A stretch of 64,000 bases of DNA from assembly GCF_037911135.1 (NCBI RefSeq), contig NZ_JBBLYU010000005.1, positions 124,001 to 188,000 of the forward strand. The letters run 5' to 3'. The stretch comes from Phaeobacter sp. A36a-5a (GTDB taxonomy: Bacteria > Pseudomonadota > Alphaproteobacteria > Rhodobacterales > Rhodobacteraceae). Under the pieces are notes generated by a model. The model worked only from the letters and a program-made list of their open reading frames with translations. It did not search any database and was not told the DNA's origin. Position 1 is the stretch's first letter, and each line of letters opens with the position of its first letter. Below are positions 15,881 to 25,136 of the stretch, piece after piece. The translations under genes and the position numbers were made by a program.

Positions 15881-16777
15881 TCACCCGCCGACTTCCAGCC
15901 GTTCCCCTGAGCACACAGTCTCCTTGACCTGCGGCCCTGGCGTCGACGCCCGCAAGCCCAGAATGCGGCGTGCCTCATCTGTGGTCGCGACAGGACGCTC
16001 GTATTTTTCGCAGAGCGCTGTCACACGCTCCACGAGTGCAGCGTTCGACGGCGCCAGCGTATTGCGGTCGAGCCTGACATTATCCTCAAGACCCGTTCGC
16101 GTGTGTCCACCTGTCGAGATTGCCCATTCATTGACAACCAACTGGGCAGCGCCAATGCCGGCAGCGCACCACGGCGATGTCGGCGACAGCCGTTGCAGCG
16201 TTGCCCGGTAGATATCAAATATGGCTCTGTCTGCGGGCATCGCATTGCGCACCCCCATGACAAACTGCACATAAGGCGGGTCATGCAACTTACCCTCTTG
16301 CGCCATCTTGCACGCATTTACGATATGGCTAAGATCAAAGGCTTCAATCTCCGGCATCACACCGTAGGCCGCCATCTCGCTTGCCAGCCAATCCACCAGC
16401 TCGGGCGGGTTTTCGTAGACCCGTGTTGGGAAGTTGTTTGATCCGACCGAAAGCGACGCCATATCGGGCCGCAGTGACAGCATACCGCCCCGTATCCGGC
16501 CAGACCCGGACCGGCCACCTGTGGACAGCTGGACGATCATGCCATCACAGTGCTTGCGGATTCCTTCCATCAGGCGCGCGAATTTATCAGGTTCCGAACT
16601 GGGTGTTTCGTCCTGGTTCCGAACATGACAATGCGCAATCGCGGCACCGGCCTCAAACGCGGCCTGGGTGCTTTCGATCTGTTCATCAACTGAAATTGGA
16701 ACCGCCGGATTGTCCGACTTGCGGGGCAGTGACCCGGTAATTGCCACACAGATTATGCAGGGTGCTTGGTCGGTCAT
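15881..16777 (-). CDS. Beta-keto acid cleavage enzyme (BKACE, DUF849 family)
   Basis: A 298-residue TIM-barrel enzyme of the BKACE family, whose members use acetyl-CoA and zinc to split a beta-keto acid into acetoacetate and a new acyl-CoA (Kce of lysine fermentation is the type member). Recognisable motifs are IAVTGSLPRKSDNPAVPIS-type start, AHCHVRN (zinc His ligands), MIVQLSTGG, and SVGSNNFPTRVYENPPELV. Residues governing substrate choice cannot be read reliably. It overlaps the aminotransferase gene by 4 nt. Together with the aminotransferase it suggests an amino acid converted to a keto acid before cleavage. Confidence 0.85.
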   Translation of the reverse strand: MTDQAPCIICVAITGSLPRKSDNPAVPISVDEQIESTQAAFEAGAAIAHCHVRNQDETPSSEPDKFARLMEGIRKHCDGMIVQLSTGGRSGSGRIRGGMLSLRPDMASLSVGSNNFPTRVYENPPELVDWLASEMAAYGVMPEIEAFDLSHIVNACKMAQEGKLHDPPYVQFVMGVRNAMPADRAIFDIYRATLQRLSPTSPWCAAGIGAAQLVVNEWAISTGGHTRTGLEDNVRLDRNTLAPSNAALVERVTALCEKYERPVATTDEARRILGLRASTPGPQVKETVCSGERLEVGG

Positions 16778-17976
16778 GGGTGGGATTCTTCCAGATTGGC
16801 CAAGGCCTCTATCGCCGCCCCTGCTCCGCGTGCATCGGCCTGTATGCCGAGCACCTTCAGAGCCAAATCAATGCTTGAGATCGCCCCCAGAATGGTCGGT
16901 GCATTGATGTGCCCCATATGCCCGATCCGTATCGACTTGTTGGCCCAGTCGCCCAGGCCCCGGCCCAGCGTAACACCGCAATGTTGCTTGCAGAAAGCGA
17001 TGATCCTATGCGCGTGTGTGTCGGCAAAGTTCAGCACCGATACCGATGGCGCGCGAGCAGACGGGTCCATAATATTCGCCATCGCGCCCGCCGCCGCCCA
17101 TTGGCCAATTGCGGCCAGTGTCGCATCTCTAAGCGCTGCGTGACGTGCAAAGACCGCGCCGAGCCCCTCCCGCTCCATCATGTCTAGTGCTGCCGCGAGC
17201 CCGAACAAGAGCTGTTCGGGCGGCGTGCCACAGTATTTAGAGTAGTGATCACCCGTCATTCGCGCGGTCCAATCCCAGTAGCGGGACCGCAGACCCGCTG
17301 AGGCATGGGCCGCCAATGCACGCGGTCCTGCCACCACGAAACCCAGTCCCGCTGGACACATCAGACCTTTCTGTGACGCTGATACCGCAACATCCACGTG
17401 CCATTCGTCGAAAGCAAATGGCATGGTGCCCAGCGACGCGATGGCATCCACCATCAGCAGAGCAGAATGACCAGTGACGTCTATGGCCTGCCGGATGGCA
17501 CCGATCTTGTTGCAGACGCCTGAGGCGGTATCGACCTGAACACAAAGGATGGCGGCAATCTCGTTCGCGCTGTCTTCTGTCAATCGCCGTATCAGCGCGT
17601 CGGTGTCGATGGGTCGGTGCCAGTCGCCCGGCAGGATCTCGATCTGTAATCCCATCGCCTCTGCCATGTCTCCCCAGCCAAGCGCGAACCGGCCGGATTC
17701 CAAGACCAGAATTCGATCTCCGCGCGACAACGTATTGCAAAGCGCCGCATCCCAGACGCCATGACCGTTGGCCGCATAGAGAAAGACCCGCTGCGATGTG
17801 CCGAATGCTTTCTGCAAGCCTGCCTCGCACCGGGCCGTCACGTCGAGAAGCGGCCCGGAATAGATGTCGATGGAGGGGCGCTGGATCGCCGTGCGCACGG
17901 CATCGGGAAGGATCGACGGCCCCGGGATCAGAATGGTTTCCGGTCCGGCGGCCAGTTTTGGGAAAGCATCAATCAT
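16774..17976 (-). CDS. Class V aminotransferase (alanine-glyoxylate/serine aminotransferase-like)
   Basis: A 400-residue fold-type I PLP enzyme. The N-terminal IPGPSILPDAVRTA is the standard opening of alanine-glyoxylate, serine-glyoxylate and pyridoxamine-pyruvate aminotransferases. ANGHGVWDAAL, MVDAIASLGTMPF (Asp contacting PLP) and SASQKGL (Schiff-base lysine near residue 200) are intact. The C-terminal domain contains VTLGRGLGDWANKSIRIGHMGH in family form. It overlaps the TRAP permease gene by 8 nt and the BKACE gene by 4 nt, so translation is coupled. It probably removes an amino group from the imported substrate or an intermediate, with glyoxylate or pyruvate as acceptor. Confidence 0.82.
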   Translation of the reverse strand: MIDAFPKLAAGPETILIPGPSILPDAVRTAIQRPSIDIYSGPLLDVTARCEAGLQKAFGTSQRVFLYAANGHGVWDAALCNTLSRGDRILVLESGRFALGWGDMAEAMGLQIEILPGDWHRPIDTDALIRRLTEDSANEIAAILCVQVDTASGVCNKIGAIRQAIDVTGHSALLMVDAIASLGTMPFAFDEWHVDVAVSASQKGLMCPAGLGFVVAGPRALAAHASAGLRSRYWDWTARMTGDHYSKYCGTPPEQLLFGLAAALDMMEREGLGAVFARHAALRDATLAAIGQWAAAGAMANIMDPSARAPSVSVLNFADTHAHRIIAFCKQHCGVTLGRGLGDWANKSIRIGHMGHINAPTILGAISSIDLALKVLGIQADARGAGAAIEALANLEESHP

Positions 17977-19942
17977 GGCTTAGCTCGATCTTGCCAAGCC
18001 GCCGCTCCCGCAGAAAGGCAGAGGCCACCACCGGGATGATCACAAGCCCCGCCAAACCCAGGATTTCATGCTTTTCAAGCGGGATGACCGTGTGCCCGGG
18101 GAGCGGCATGATGATCGAACCCGCAATGAGCAGCAGCCGATCGTGTAGCTTCAGACGACCAACACCCGCCAGATAGCCCTGCATACCGCTGGCAAAGCAC
18201 ATCACACCCAAGACCGCGATGCTAAGTGCGATCACGATTTCACCCGGGCTGCCGACCAGAATTAACGCCGGATCCAGCACGAAGAAGAAGGGGATGAAGT
18301 AGATGACGCTGCCAAGTCTCATCGCCTCAACTCCCGTGGCCATTGGCGGTGCCTTTGCGACCGAGGCGGCGGCAAACGCCCCCAGCGCAACAGGCGGCGT
18401 GATGAACGACAGCATACCCCAGTAGAAAATGAACATATGGACGGCCATTGCATTCATTCCGGTCGCAACCAGTGCGGGAGCAAGAATAATCGCAAGAAAG
18501 ATGTAGGCCGCCGTCACCGTCATACCGATACCAAGCACAAAGCTGGTCATCGCCCCGATGATCAAAAGCACCATAGGCGAGCCGCCAGCGATCGACAGCA
18601 GGTCATTCACCAACGTTCCGGCAAGCCCGGTCATCGAGAGGGCACCAACAATCAAACCAATCCCCGCCAATACGCTAACGAGTTCGGCAAAAAGCTTCGT
18701 CAGCGTGTCAACAAAAGCAAGCAGCTCGTCACGTCCCCAGCGCGTGTTCTTTGAGAACAGCTGATTGATGATCAGCAGCACTGGAGTTGCATAGAACGGC
18801 GCCAGCATTTCGCGGCGAAGGAAAAGCAGCAGATAAACAAGGAGAGCGAAGGCAAAGATATAGAACCACCCTTCTTTCAGCGTCTGTCGCACCGATGGCA
18901 ATTCCGCGGCCTCAAGCCCCTTGATACCTTCGCGCGCCGCGCGCGCGTCGATCTGGATGAAAAGCCCGAAGAAATATAAGAACGACGGGATAATCGCGGC
19001 CATTGCAACACTGGCGTAAGAGACCTCGAGAAAATTGGCCATGATGAAGGCTGTGGCGCCCATAACTGGCGGCATTAGCACACCACCCGTTGAAGCGCAG
19101 GCCTCGACCCCGGCGGCAAAGGGTGCCTTTAGCTTGATACGGCGCATCGCAGGGATGGTCATCACACCGGTGGTCATGACATTGGTCACAACCGAGCCGC
19201 TCATCGAGCCCATCAAGCCGCTTGCTACAATCGCAACCTTCGCTGGCCCGCCACGAATATGTCCCAGCAGAGCAAAGGCAAGATTAATGAAGAATGTGCC
19301 CGCCCCGGTATGCTGTAGCGCTGCACCAAAGATCAGAAACCCGATGACCAGATTGGCGAACGCCCGCATCGGGATGCCCACAATGCTCTCGTTGCTCATG
19401 GCATGGTAACCCGCCGCAGTCTCCAGCGGGTAGGAAAACCCGCGAATGGGGCCGGGCATGGCATCGGCAAACAATGGATAGAGGGACACGACGCCCACAA
19501 TAACGGCGAGTGCCGTGCCGCCGGCGCGGCGCGAGGCCTCAAAGATCAGGACCCAGAGTGCCATCGAAATATAGGTGGCGCGCGCGGGTGCCGCGAGTTC
19601 CCAGCCATTTTGCATCATGTTGAGCGAGTTTGCGATAAACCAGCACAGCACAGATCCGGTCAGGACCGCCAGGACGATATCGTAAAACGGCACCCTGGTG
19701 CCGGTCGCAGCCTTGCCAATGGGCAAGATGATGAAGACGGACGGGATGATCAAAAGCAAAAGCAGATACATATACTGATTTGCAAGAAGTGTATGGCCCA
19801 CAAAGAAATGCAGATTGAAGGCCTGATTGATCGAAAGAAACACTACGGCGCAGGTGCTTGCCCGCAGCAACCAGAGCCAGGCATTGCCGACAGGTCGGAA
19901 ACGGCTGACCGACGCTTCTAGGTCGTCCATCTTCGTACTCAT
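17969..19942 (-). CDS. TRAP transporter fused permease (4TM/12TM, TAXI type)
   Basis: A 657-residue inner-membrane protein that fuses the small (DctQ-like) and large (DctM-like) TRAP subunits, as is usual for TAXI systems. About 17 hydrophobic segments are visible. The large-subunit signatures SVVTNVMTTGVMTIPAMRR, EACASTGGVLMPPVMGATAFIMA and a second FITPPVALGAFAAASVA are intact; these line the ion-coupled transport core. Its binding protein is encoded 3 nt upstream, and catabolic enzymes overlap downstream. It would import an organic acid or amino acid using the sodium gradient. The ligand is unknown. Confidence 0.92.
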   Translation of the reverse strand: MSTKMDDLEASVSRFRPVGNAWLWLLRASTCAVVFLSINQAFNLHFFVGHTLLANQYMYLLLLLIIPSVFIILPIGKAATGTRVPFYDIVLAVLTGSVLCWFIANSLNMMQNGWELAAPARATYISMALWVLIFEASRRAGGTALAVIVGVVSLYPLFADAMPGPIRGFSYPLETAAGYHAMSNESIVGIPMRAFANLVIGFLIFGAALQHTGAGTFFINLAFALLGHIRGGPAKVAIVASGLMGSMSGSVVTNVMTTGVMTIPAMRRIKLKAPFAAGVEACASTGGVLMPPVMGATAFIMANFLEVSYASVAMAAIIPSFLYFFGLFIQIDARAAREGIKGLEAAELPSVRQTLKEGWFYIFAFALLVYLLLFLRREMLAPFYATPVLLIINQLFSKNTRWGRDELLAFVDTLTKLFAELVSVLAGIGLIVGALSMTGLAGTLVNDLLSIAGGSPMVLLIIGAMTSFVLGIGMTVTAAYIFLAIILAPALVATGMNAMAVHMFIFYWGMLSFITPPVALGAFAAASVAKAPPMATGVEAMRLGSVIYFIPFFFVLDPALILVGSPGEIVIALSIAVLGVMCFASGMQGYLAGVGRLKLHDRLLLIAGSIIMPLPGHTVIPLEKHEILGLAGLVIIPVVASAFLRERRLGKIELSHD

Positions 19943-19945
19943 GGA

Positions 19946-21085
19946 TCAGTTATCCCAAACTGTCGGCATATTTGCCGCTCGCAGCGCATCTGCACGCGCG
20001 GCCATCCAGCGCTTCTGGAAGTCATCGGCGCTTTTGTCCTCCAGGTCTTGCCACGCATTTGCGATCACAGCCTGCCGGCTCAGAAGATACCGGTTGTGCG
20101 CTTCATTTTCGTCAGACCACAGGCCAACCGACTTCCAATACGCAACCGCTCCTTCATGATACGGCAAGACCCATTGGAAATTCTGCCGATCCTTGGCCCA
20201 GCCGCTGGCGGAGGGCTCGGCGGCGACAAATCTCTCGAACTGCTCGTCGATGCCCTTTGCCATGTTCATCACAAGCCCAGCATCGCGATCCGGCGCGGTC
20301 ACGAGAATTGGATAGGGAAAGCCGCTGCATTGCAACGGGTTAGCATCCGAGATGTTGGTACCGGCCGTTGCGATCCGTTTGGCCATATGAGGGGCCACGG
20401 CCTGCATTCTCGCCCAATTTTCGGTTTCATCATGTGGAGTTTCAAGCCAGCGCAAACCCCGCGGAGACGCGTCAACTTCGGTGCCGCCGCCTGTGGTAAA
20501 TGAAGTCATCGCATCGGCCTGATCATTCAGGATTGCTTTCCATGCCGCGTCAAACCCGCTTACCTCGACTTTGGTGACATCGTCCCAAGTCAATCCGCCA
20601 TATGCGAGAAAGGCCGTCACATTGGTCTGTAGCGCGGGTGAACCGACAACCCAAGGCAACCGCTTGCCCTTGAGATCTGCCGCAGTCACGATATTCGCGT
20701 CTGCCGCAGTTCCAAGCGCGAGACAGTTGTTGCCGGATGCGCTCATCACCATTTGCAGGGGTTGTGGTCCCAGTTCCGGTTTCGCCCACCCGAGGACGCC
20801 CTCAGCTGCATAGAACACGCCAGATCCGGCAGCGGCAAAATCGATCTGACCGCTCACCACTGGCACAACGCGCGAGACGTCATTTTTAGCCGGAACAACG
20901 CGCAGCGTAACGCCGTATTCGTCCTGGAGCGCCTTGCCGATAGCAACCGACTGGCTATAGCCCGAGCTTCCGACATTATAGGCTGTCCACGACAACGTAT
21001 CGGGCAGCTTGGTCTCTTCCGCCGCGGCGGCACCGCCCAGGCACATCGCCAAAAGCGGACCCATAATTCTAAGCGTTTTGGTCAT
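19946..21085 (-). CDS. TAXI family TRAP transporter solute-binding protein
   Basis: A 379-residue periplasmic binding protein. The signal peptide is TKTLRIMGPLLAMCLGGAAAA. The mature part begins with LSWTAYNVGSSGYSQSVAIGKALQDEYG, the TAXI-family glycine/serine-rich ligand-binding segment, and continues with the RVVPVVSGQIDFAAAGSG and DLKGKRLPWVVGSPALQTNV regions. It is the first gene of the operon transcribed toward 14810 and lies opposite the IclR regulator. An IclR-type palindrome lies in the 242-nt gap between them. Length is slightly above the 320-350 residues of many TAXI proteins. Confidence 0.9.
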   Translation of the reverse strand: MTKTLRIMGPLLAMCLGGAAAAEETKLPDTLSWTAYNVGSSGYSQSVAIGKALQDEYGVTLRVVPAKNDVSRVVPVVSGQIDFAAAGSGVFYAAEGVLGWAKPELGPQPLQMVMSASGNNCLALGTAADANIVTAADLKGKRLPWVVGSPALQTNVTAFLAYGGLTWDDVTKVEVSGFDAAWKAILNDQADAMTSFTTGGGTEVDASPRGLRWLETPHDETENWARMQAVAPHMAKRIATAGTNISDANPLQCSGFPYPILVTAPDRDAGLVMNMAKGIDEQFERFVAAEPSASGWAKDRQNFQWVLPYHEGAVAYWKSVGLWSDENEAHNRYLLSRQAVIANAWQDLEDKSADDFQKRWMAARADALRAANMPTVWDN

Positions 21086-21271
21086 TTCTATTTCTCACAC
21101 TTCCTAGTCGGTTACGCGGTCCGGTTTCCGCCCTTTGTTCTGGTTAGAACTCAGTCGCCCTAGCCTTTGCCCCATTGAAAACTCTTGGTCGAAAACCTGG
21201 ACGAGCGTCTGAGTTAACCTGTGATTTACTGTCAGGTCTTGCCTGCGACCTCTCAACGATTGCGCAGGGCT

Positions 21272-21290
21272 GTTCCACTGTGTGGAACAA
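21272..21290. promoter_or_regulatory. Perfect IclR-type palindrome between TAXI-TRAP operon and iclR
   Basis: TGTTCCAC and GTGGAACA are perfect 8-bp arms separated by TGT. IclR-family regulators bind short inverted repeats of just this shape (TTCCA...TGGAA). The site is 38 nt before the IclR start codon and 187 nt before the TAXI start. A second copy of the core (TTCCAC-N3-GTGGAA) lies in front of the DUF6282 operon at 27862-27878. The rest of the 242-nt gap shows no gene. Confidence 0.7.
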
Positions 21291-21327
21291 TATGGTAAGC
21301 GTTCCAGACATCGCATAAGGGAGCAGG

Positions 21328-22107
21328 TTGTTGGTACGGTATACTCCGGTCAGATCCGTCGAGCGGGCGATGGCGGTGCTTGAGGAAATGAACCGCGTCA
21401 AAAGCTCCACGGTTGCTCAACTGCATCTCCGCACCAAACTCGCAAAGCCGACAATCGTGCGGTTGCTCCAGACGCTGGAACACATGGGTTATGTGAGCAG
21501 AGATGAACGCCAGTCGGGCTATGTTCTGACCTCAAAGGTCATGTCGCTTAGTGCCGGGTTTCACAATGACCCGCTGGTTGTCGAAGCCGGGCGTGCCTAT
21601 GCCATTGCCCTGACAAAGCAGGTTACTTGGCCGGTCTCAATCGCCATTCCAGATCAGGGCGACGTCGTGGTTCGGTTCTCAACCATTCCCGACAGCCCGA
21701 TTTCACCGTTTCACGCAACGGTGAATATGCGCCTGTCATTGGATCTTCATGGGCTGGGACTTGCCTATCTGGCTTTCTGTCCCGAGGACGAACAGCGCAT
21801 TTTGTTGAAATCGATATTCGAACGCAGCAAGAGTGAGACGCCGCAATCAGGCGACACAGAAACCGGGCTGCAAGGGCGACTGGCCCTCATCAAGCAGCAG
21901 GGATTTGCGGAGCGGCTGCGCGCCGCCGGCAACGAAAGCTCCAACACGATCGCGGTTCCGATCCTTGGCGAAGGCCGCGTACTGGGGACTTTGGGTATTA
22001 CCTATTTCCGCTCGGCCGTCCGGCGCGCGGATGCCGTTCGCGACTTTCTGCGCCCGCTACAGGATGCGGCCAAACAGATCGCCAGCAATGTCCGCGATCT
22101 GACCTGA
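21328..22107 (+). CDS. IclR-family transcriptional regulator
   Basis: A 259-residue regulator with an N-terminal winged helix (RSVERAMAVLEEMNR and LAKPTIVRLLQTLEHMGYV) and a C-terminal IclR effector domain (VSIAIPDQGDVVVRFSTIPDSP, LGLAYLAF, NTIAVPILGEGRVLGTLGITYF). The start is a TTG at 21328 or the adjacent TTG at 21331, behind AAGGGAGCAGG; the next ATG would cut into the DNA-binding domain. It lies between two minus-strand catabolic operons, ending 9 nt from the convergent fumarase beta gene. Matching palindromes before both operons make it the likely regulator of each, with a pathway intermediate as effector. Confidence 0.85.
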   Translation: MLVRYTPVRSVERAMAVLEEMNRVKSSTVAQLHLRTKLAKPTIVRLLQTLEHMGYVSRDERQSGYVLTSKVMSLSAGFHNDPLVVEAGRAYAIALTKQVTWPVSIAIPDQGDVVVRFSTIPDSPISPFHATVNMRLSLDLHGLGLAYLAFCPEDEQRILLKSIFERSKSETPQSGDTETGLQGRLALIKQQGFAERLRAAGNESSNTIAVPILGEGRVLGTLGITYFRSAVRRADAVRDFLRPLQDAAKQIASNVRDLT

Positions 22108-22115
22108 GAGCTGTG

Positions 22116-22745
22116 TCAACGTGCTCGGGTTTCGTTCAACTCTTTCATCAGCGCCTCGAAGCGGGAATCCGCTTGGGCCTGCAACTCGGAATAGAGAGAA
22201 TTGCCACGCACATCGACACCAACGGTCAAGGGGCCCAATTGCTTCACGCGCAAGCGCGTCAGCCGAAATTGCAGGATGAGATCTGTCCACGCCACGTCGA
22301 TTACATCTTCGACCGCCTCTGACGTCAATGCGCTGGCCCCACCCACAAATGACAGATAAACACAGCGCATCTCGCGCATTGCCTCTACCGTCTGCGGACC
22401 GACACCGCCTTTTCCACCGATCGCCTTTACCCCACTGGCGCGAATGATCGCTGGCAGATGGGGCTCAAATCGCGTGCTGGTTGACGGGTTGATGTAGCGA
22501 CATTTTTTGTCGGATCCACTCTCTTCGATATAAGCCCCGACCTGACACAACATACCGTCTTTGAGGTCTATCGGCAGCTCAACCCCCGCTTGCAGATAGT
22601 CCTTCATCCGCTTATGCGTCGGCAGACCAACGGTTACAACGATATCCCCTGTGAGATAGACAAGGTCACCGATCCTAAGCCTGTCCAGACAATCCTGTTG
22701 CAGCGGCAAGGTCAAATCGTGGCTCTGGGATCGGGTATTGGTCAT
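22116..22745 (-). CDS. Fumarase/tartrate dehydratase class I, beta subunit
   Basis: A 209-residue protein equivalent to the C-terminal domain of class I Fe-S fumarase, found as a separate subunit in L-tartrate dehydratase (TtdB) and archaeal-type fumarases. Features are the DLVYLTGDIVVTVGLPTHKRM opening typical of this domain, INPSTSTRF, and KAIGGKGGVGPQTVEAM. It overlaps the alpha subunit gene by 4 nt. Because it sits in a dedicated catabolic operon, it may hydrate or dehydrate a fumarate-like intermediate such as mesaconate or tartrate rather than serve the TCA cycle. Confidence 0.85.
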   Translation of the reverse strand: MTNTRSQSHDLTLPLQQDCLDRLRIGDLVYLTGDIVVTVGLPTHKRMKDYLQAGVELPIDLKDGMLCQVGAYIEESGSDKKCRYINPSTSTRFEPHLPAIIRASGVKAIGGKGGVGPQTVEAMREMRCVYLSFVGGASALTSEAVEDVIDVAWTDLILQFRLTRLRVKQLGPLTVGVDVRGNSLYSELQAQADSRFEALMKELNETRAR

Positions 22746-23608
22746 TCGATCCGCTCGATTTTGCCTGAGTTATAGAGGCGCGCGCGGGTTCTACGGTTGA
22801 TCCAGCAGTTGAAGCACACTGCCACGGGGGTAAACCCATGACCGGCGGAATAATCGATATGGATGCCCAATGCTGTCGTATCGCCGCCCTGCCCCATTGG
22901 ACCGAAACCCAGCTTGTTGATTGCCTTCAGCAAACGCTTTTCCATATCTGCCAGGATCGGCTCGGGGTTTGTCGTACCCATCGGTCGCAAGGTCGCATTC
23001 TTTGCGATTTTTGCAGCCTGATCGAAGGACCCGCCAATACCGACGCCAATCATGACGGGCGGGCAATGCTGCGAACCGGCCTTGATCACCGTCTTGAGGA
23101 TGAACTCCTCAATATCGGCCAGTCCAGGATAAACAAAGATCTCCAGCGCCGCCCAACGACCTGAGCCGAGCGCCTTGGGTGAACATGTGATGTCAATGTA
23201 ATCCGCGCCATCGACGATATCCCAGTTGATGATGGGCATATCCTTGCCCTGATAGGAGCGTTCGTTTGTCAGAGGGTTCTGAACAAATTTCAAAAGCGGC
23301 GGATCGATACGCTCAACAAGATCGCCAAAACCATCGACGAAGGCAGATTTCACATCCCCTTCGAACCGTGCCTGACTGCCGATCTTAACAGAATAGACCG
23401 GCACACCCGCATCCGAGCACAAAAACCGGTCGTGTTCTTCGGCCAGCTCCGAACTGCGGATCATGAAGTTCAGCACCTTCTTAGCGTTCTCACCGGTTTC
23501 CTCGGCATAGGCTTCGGCAAGCCGTGCTTTCGTGTCCTCGGGGATCTTCTTTAATGACCAATCATAAAGATCGCCGGTCAGCCGCCGCAGCGCATCGTGT
23601 CTGATCAT
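22742..23608 (-). CDS. Fumarase/tartrate dehydratase class I, alpha subunit
   Basis: A 288-residue partner of the beta subunit, carrying the [4Fe-4S] cluster domain of class I hydro-lyases. The start at ATG 23608 follows the stop of the flavin reductase gene by 1 nt; longer in-frame extension to 23863 lies inside that gene and is not coding. Motifs include CSDAGVPVYSVKIG, DITCSPKALGSGRW, PPVMIGVGIGGSFDQAAKIAK and GQGGDTTALGIHIDYSAGHGF in family-typical form, with cysteines in the expected cluster positions. Together the two subunits form a heteromeric hydratase. Its true substrate in this pathway is not known. Confidence 0.86.
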   Translation of the reverse strand: MIRHDALRRLTGDLYDWSLKKIPEDTKARLAEAYAEETGENAKKVLNFMIRSSELAEEHDRFLCSDAGVPVYSVKIGSQARFEGDVKSAFVDGFGDLVERIDPPLLKFVQNPLTNERSYQGKDMPIINWDIVDGADYIDITCSPKALGSGRWAALEIFVYPGLADIEEFILKTVIKAGSQHCPPVMIGVGIGGSFDQAAKIAKNATLRPMGTTNPEPILADMEKRLLKAINKLGFGPMGQGGDTTALGIHIDYSAGHGFTPVAVCFNCWINRRTRARLYNSGKIERIE

Positions 23609-23609
23609 C

Positions 23610-24242
23610 TCAATCCTGTTCTTTCTTGACGTAGACCCGAGGCAACTGAAATCGCGGCCCCATTTCGGCGAAATCCAGATAGCCCAGGCGACTGATGTGC
23701 CTGACCTTGTTGTAGTCCACCATCCCGTCGGTGAGGCAGGCATCGTCAATATGAACACCAACCACATGGCCAAACACGATCGTATTGGGGTTCTCAGGAC
23801 GTTCAGTTGGCAAGTGCAGCACCTCGATGGTCTTGCACTCAAACTGAATGGGAGAAGCTGCAACCCGCAACGGTTGGACCAGCCTAGACTGGATCGAAGC
23901 TAGCCCCACCTCGTCGATCTCGCTAACCTCGCTGCCCCAAGCAGTCGAGGACAGGTTGACCTCCTCGCGCAGATCATAGGTGGCGACATTGTAGACGAAT
24001 TCACCGGTATTCTCAGCGTTGACCCAACTGTCCTTGGGCGTGCCGTCCGGCTTCAACCCATTGCACGAGAACATGACGGTGGGCGGAAAATTATGCACGA
24101 GATTAAAGTAACTGAACGGCGCAAGGTTATGGATGCCATCGGCACTCACAGTCGAAATCCAGCCAATAGGCCGTGGCGCAACGCAGGCAGAGATAGGGTT
24201 ATGTGGCAAGCCGTGCCCTTTTGACGGTTCAAAGAACATCAT
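23610..24242 (-). CDS. Flavin reductase-like FMN-binding split-barrel protein
   Basis: A 210-residue protein with the flavin reductase domain: VAPRPIGWISTVSADGIHNLAPFSYFNLV near the start is the classic FMN-binding segment, followed by DTP/KDSWVNAENTGEFVYN and GHVVGVHIDD. Proteins of this subgroup bind FMN and may act as reductase partners or as independent flavoenzymes. It overlaps the dehydrogenase gene upstream by 14 nt and is followed after 1 nt by the fumarase alpha gene. No flavin-dependent monooxygenase is present in the operon, so it may not be a simple FMNH2 supplier. Confidence 0.82.
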   Translation of the reverse strand: MMFFEPSKGHGLPHNPISACVAPRPIGWISTVSADGIHNLAPFSYFNLVHNFPPTVMFSCNGLKPDGTPKDSWVNAENTGEFVYNVATYDLREEVNLSSTAWGSEVSEIDEVGLASIQSRLVQPLRVAASPIQFECKTIEVLHLPTERPENPNTIVFGHVVGVHIDDACLTDGMVDYNKVRHISRLGYLDFAEMGPRFQLPRVYVKKEQD

Positions 24243-25104
24243 TGCTATCCTTCAGAATTGCACCCGGCATGGCCGCGAAATCGCGATCTGCATACCCGGC
24301 ATCCCGAAACTGGGTGAAGCTTTCAAGCGCAGCCTGCAAGGCTGGCGTCGCGACTCCGCCTTGGGCTGCCACCTGGCAAAACACCCCTAGGTCCTTGGCA
24401 ATGCCGGCGACTGTAAAGCTCGCCGAGCTCTCTTTGCCCAAAATAATCTCGGACTTCCCGGAAAGAGCACCATTTGCTGCAGGGCCGCTTATCAGAATGT
24501 CCAACATCAACTCACCCGGCAGGCCGAGGCTGCGCCCTACACCGAGCGCTTCTCGCAGCGACTGCCAATAGCTGGCCAGCATGATGTTATTGACGATTTT
24601 TGCCGCCAACCCCTGGCCCAACGGGCCGACGTGAAAAACCCGGTTTGCAAAGAGTTCGGCCACCGGCACGAAGCGGGCTACATCAACAGGCTCACCGCCG
24701 ATAAAGACGCCTGCCTGTCCCATCGAGACAACCTTGGGCCAGCCCGAAACAGGCGCGTCAAGAACCCCAGCTCCGGCAGCCGTGATCCAGTCGGCATATC
24801 CTTTCAGCGTGGCCGGATTAACCGTGCTGGTGTCGACAACCAGCTTGCCACGCAAATCACAGGTTATCAGCCGGTCCAGCACTGCCGCGACCGCCCCGTC
24901 ATCAAACAGCGACAATAGGACAATATCGACCTCCGCAACCAGATCGTCCAATATGGCAGGGGCACCAATGCCCCTTGCACCCGCCCAATCCACGTCCACC
25001 CCGCTCCGCGTCCAGCCCGAAACTGAACAGCCCTGTTCAGCCAATCTTGCCGCAAGTGCCGCGCCCATCTTGCCAAGCCCAACAACGCCAACTCGTTCGT
25101 TCAT
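24229..25104 (-). CDS. NAD(P)-dependent beta-hydroxyacid dehydrogenase (3-hydroxyisobutyrate dehydrogenase family)
   Basis: A 291-residue Rossmann-fold enzyme. ATG 25104 was chosen because GAAGGA lies 7 nt upstream; in-frame starts at 25110 and 25119 are alternatives. The nucleotide site is VGLGKMGAALAARL, followed by an R in WTRSG that favours NADP. Substrate-binding DAPVSGWPKVVSMGQAGVFIGG and the catalytic lysine region GLAAKIVNNIMLASY (K near residue 165) are present. Family members oxidise 3-hydroxyisobutyrate, tartronate semialdehyde, 2-(hydroxymethyl)glutarate or similar. In this operon it could feed a keto or semialdehyde acid to the aldolase or BKACE. Confidence 0.82.
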   Translation of the reverse strand: MNERVGVVGLGKMGAALAARLAEQGCSVSGWTRSGVDVDWAGARGIGAPAILDDLVAEVDIVLLSLFDDGAVAAVLDRLITCDLRGKLVVDTSTVNPATLKGYADWITAAGAGVLDAPVSGWPKVVSMGQAGVFIGGEPVDVARFVPVAELFANRVFHVGPLGQGLAAKIVNNIMLASYWQSLREALGVGRSLGLPGELMLDILISGPAANGALSGKSEIILGKESSASFTVAGIAKDLGVFCQVAAQGGVATPALQAALESFTQFRDAGYADRDFAAMPGAILKDSNDVL

Positions 25105-25136
25105 CGCCATTTCCTTCAAAGCCTTTTCCGATCCGG

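Noticed and set aside
23609-23863. N-terminal extension of the fumarase alpha frame
   Set aside because: The extension lies wholly in the flavin reductase gene, and the conserved domain begins at the ATG at 23608.
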